Of a stretch of DNA of 5,333 nt, positions 5,207 to 5,333 are shown in pieces. Each line of letters starts with the position of its first letter. Positions within the stretch are counted from its first letter, which is position 1. The position numbers were made by a program, and so were the translations under genes. Origin of the DNA: Desulfobacterales bacterium (GTDB taxonomy: Bacteria; Desulfobacterota; DSM-4660; Desulfatiglandales; B25-G16); assembly GCA_013375335.1 (NCBI GenBank), contig JABXJZ010000118.1, forward strand, positions 1 to 5,333. The letters are read 5' to 3'. Under the pieces are notes generated by a model. It saw only the letters and a list, made by a program, of their open reading frames with translations. It did no database searches and was not told the DNA's origin.

Positions 5207-5333
5207 ATGAGACGGATCCTTCCATGCAGCCTCATGGTTGTCCTGCTGGCAGCGCCGGGATACCCAGCACATGATCCCCTGAAGCGGGCAATGGAGCTCT
5301 ACAGGATGCACCGCTACGAAGGCGCGGCCACGG
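5207..5333 (+). CDS. Exported protein, probably TPR-containing, N-terminal part only
   Basis: A frame opens at ATG 5207, 11 bases after the propeller stop, and runs without a stop to the window edge (42 complete codons). The start looks like a Sec signal peptide: MRR, then a hydrophobic stretch LMVVLLAAPGYPA with a plausible cleavage before HDP. The mature part begins DPLKRAMELYRMHRYEGAAT. The pattern of small and aromatic residues around 'A..LY....Y.gAa' is that of the first helix pair of a tetratricopeptide repeat. A Cys at residue 7 lies before the hydrophobic core and is not a lipobox. The tight spacing and shared Shine-Dalgarno overlap place it in the same operon as the propeller. Only the N-terminus is visible, so the TPR call is tentative; that this is a real gene is fairly secure. 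Confidence 0.7.
   Translation, partial: MRRILPCSLMVVLLAAPGYPAHDPLKRAMELYRMHRYEGAAT

Noticed and set aside
5080..5274. 64-codon + strand frame over the end of the propeller gene and start of the next
   Set aside because: It overlaps two better supported genes in another frame, has no Shine-Dalgarno, and its composition (Ser/Arg/Gly-rich) is that of a frame shadow.
1..5333. CRISPR arrays, tRNA/rRNA genes, insertion sequences or attachment sites
   Set aside because: No spaced direct repeats of CRISPR type, tRNA-like cloverleaf, transposase motif or terminal inverted repeats were seen. The only sizeable repeat is the coding 60-bp tandem.

Overview
The window is a compact stretch of five genes, all on the + strand, and four of them encode exported envelope proteins. 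Two carry lipoprotein signal peptides (lipobox Cys at residue 21 in each) and two carry ordinary Sec signal peptides. The domain types (carboxypeptidase-regulatory-like beta-sandwiches, PEGA, CsgG/FlgO-like, TolB-type propeller, TPR) together with strong AGGAGG ribosome-binding sites and GTG starts point to a Gram-negative bacterium. The general look is that of Desulfobacterota ('deltaproteobacteria') or a similar diderm lineage. That placement is an impression, because no marker gene is present.

Layout. Positions 1-377 hold the 3' end of a coiled-coil protein with a Lys-rich tail; its true start lies before the window. Positions 460-909 encode a small 149-aa lipoprotein with one carboxypeptidase-regulatory-like domain. 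Positions 910-1043 are a 134-base gap. It holds an unusual set of three overlapping hairpins, the last one terminator-like, and a Met-rich 26-codon ORF whose stop overlaps the next Shine-Dalgarno. Positions 1044-3857 encode a 937-aa mosaic lipoprotein: two beta-sandwich domains, a K/E/A/P/V linker built on a 60-bp tandem repeat, a third beta-sandwich, a CsgG/FlgO-like domain, a FlgT-C-like domain, a fourth beta-sandwich, PEGA, and a C-terminal TPR region. Positions 3879-5195 (start corrected from 3864) encode an exported TolB-like PD40 beta-propeller that lacks the usual TolB N-terminal domain. Positions 5207-5333 are the beginning of a further exported, probably TPR, protein cut by the window edge.

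How the genes may work together (inference). The last three genes are separated by only 21 and 11 bases and are probably co-transcribed. All the visible domains are adaptor or scaffold folds and no catalytic motif was found. The likeliest reading is an outer-membrane/periplasmic scaffold. The large lipoprotein would be the anchored organiser, and the propeller, TPR protein and small lipoprotein its partners. The same domain set (TPR, PD40 propeller, carboxypeptidase-regulatory-like domain) is fused in PorE of the Bacteroidota type IX secretion system, and a TolB-N/CsgG-type domain next to a propeller recalls TolB. No direct homology to either system is claimed. Base composition rises noticeably at the junction near 3858, so the locus may have been assembled from parts of different origin.
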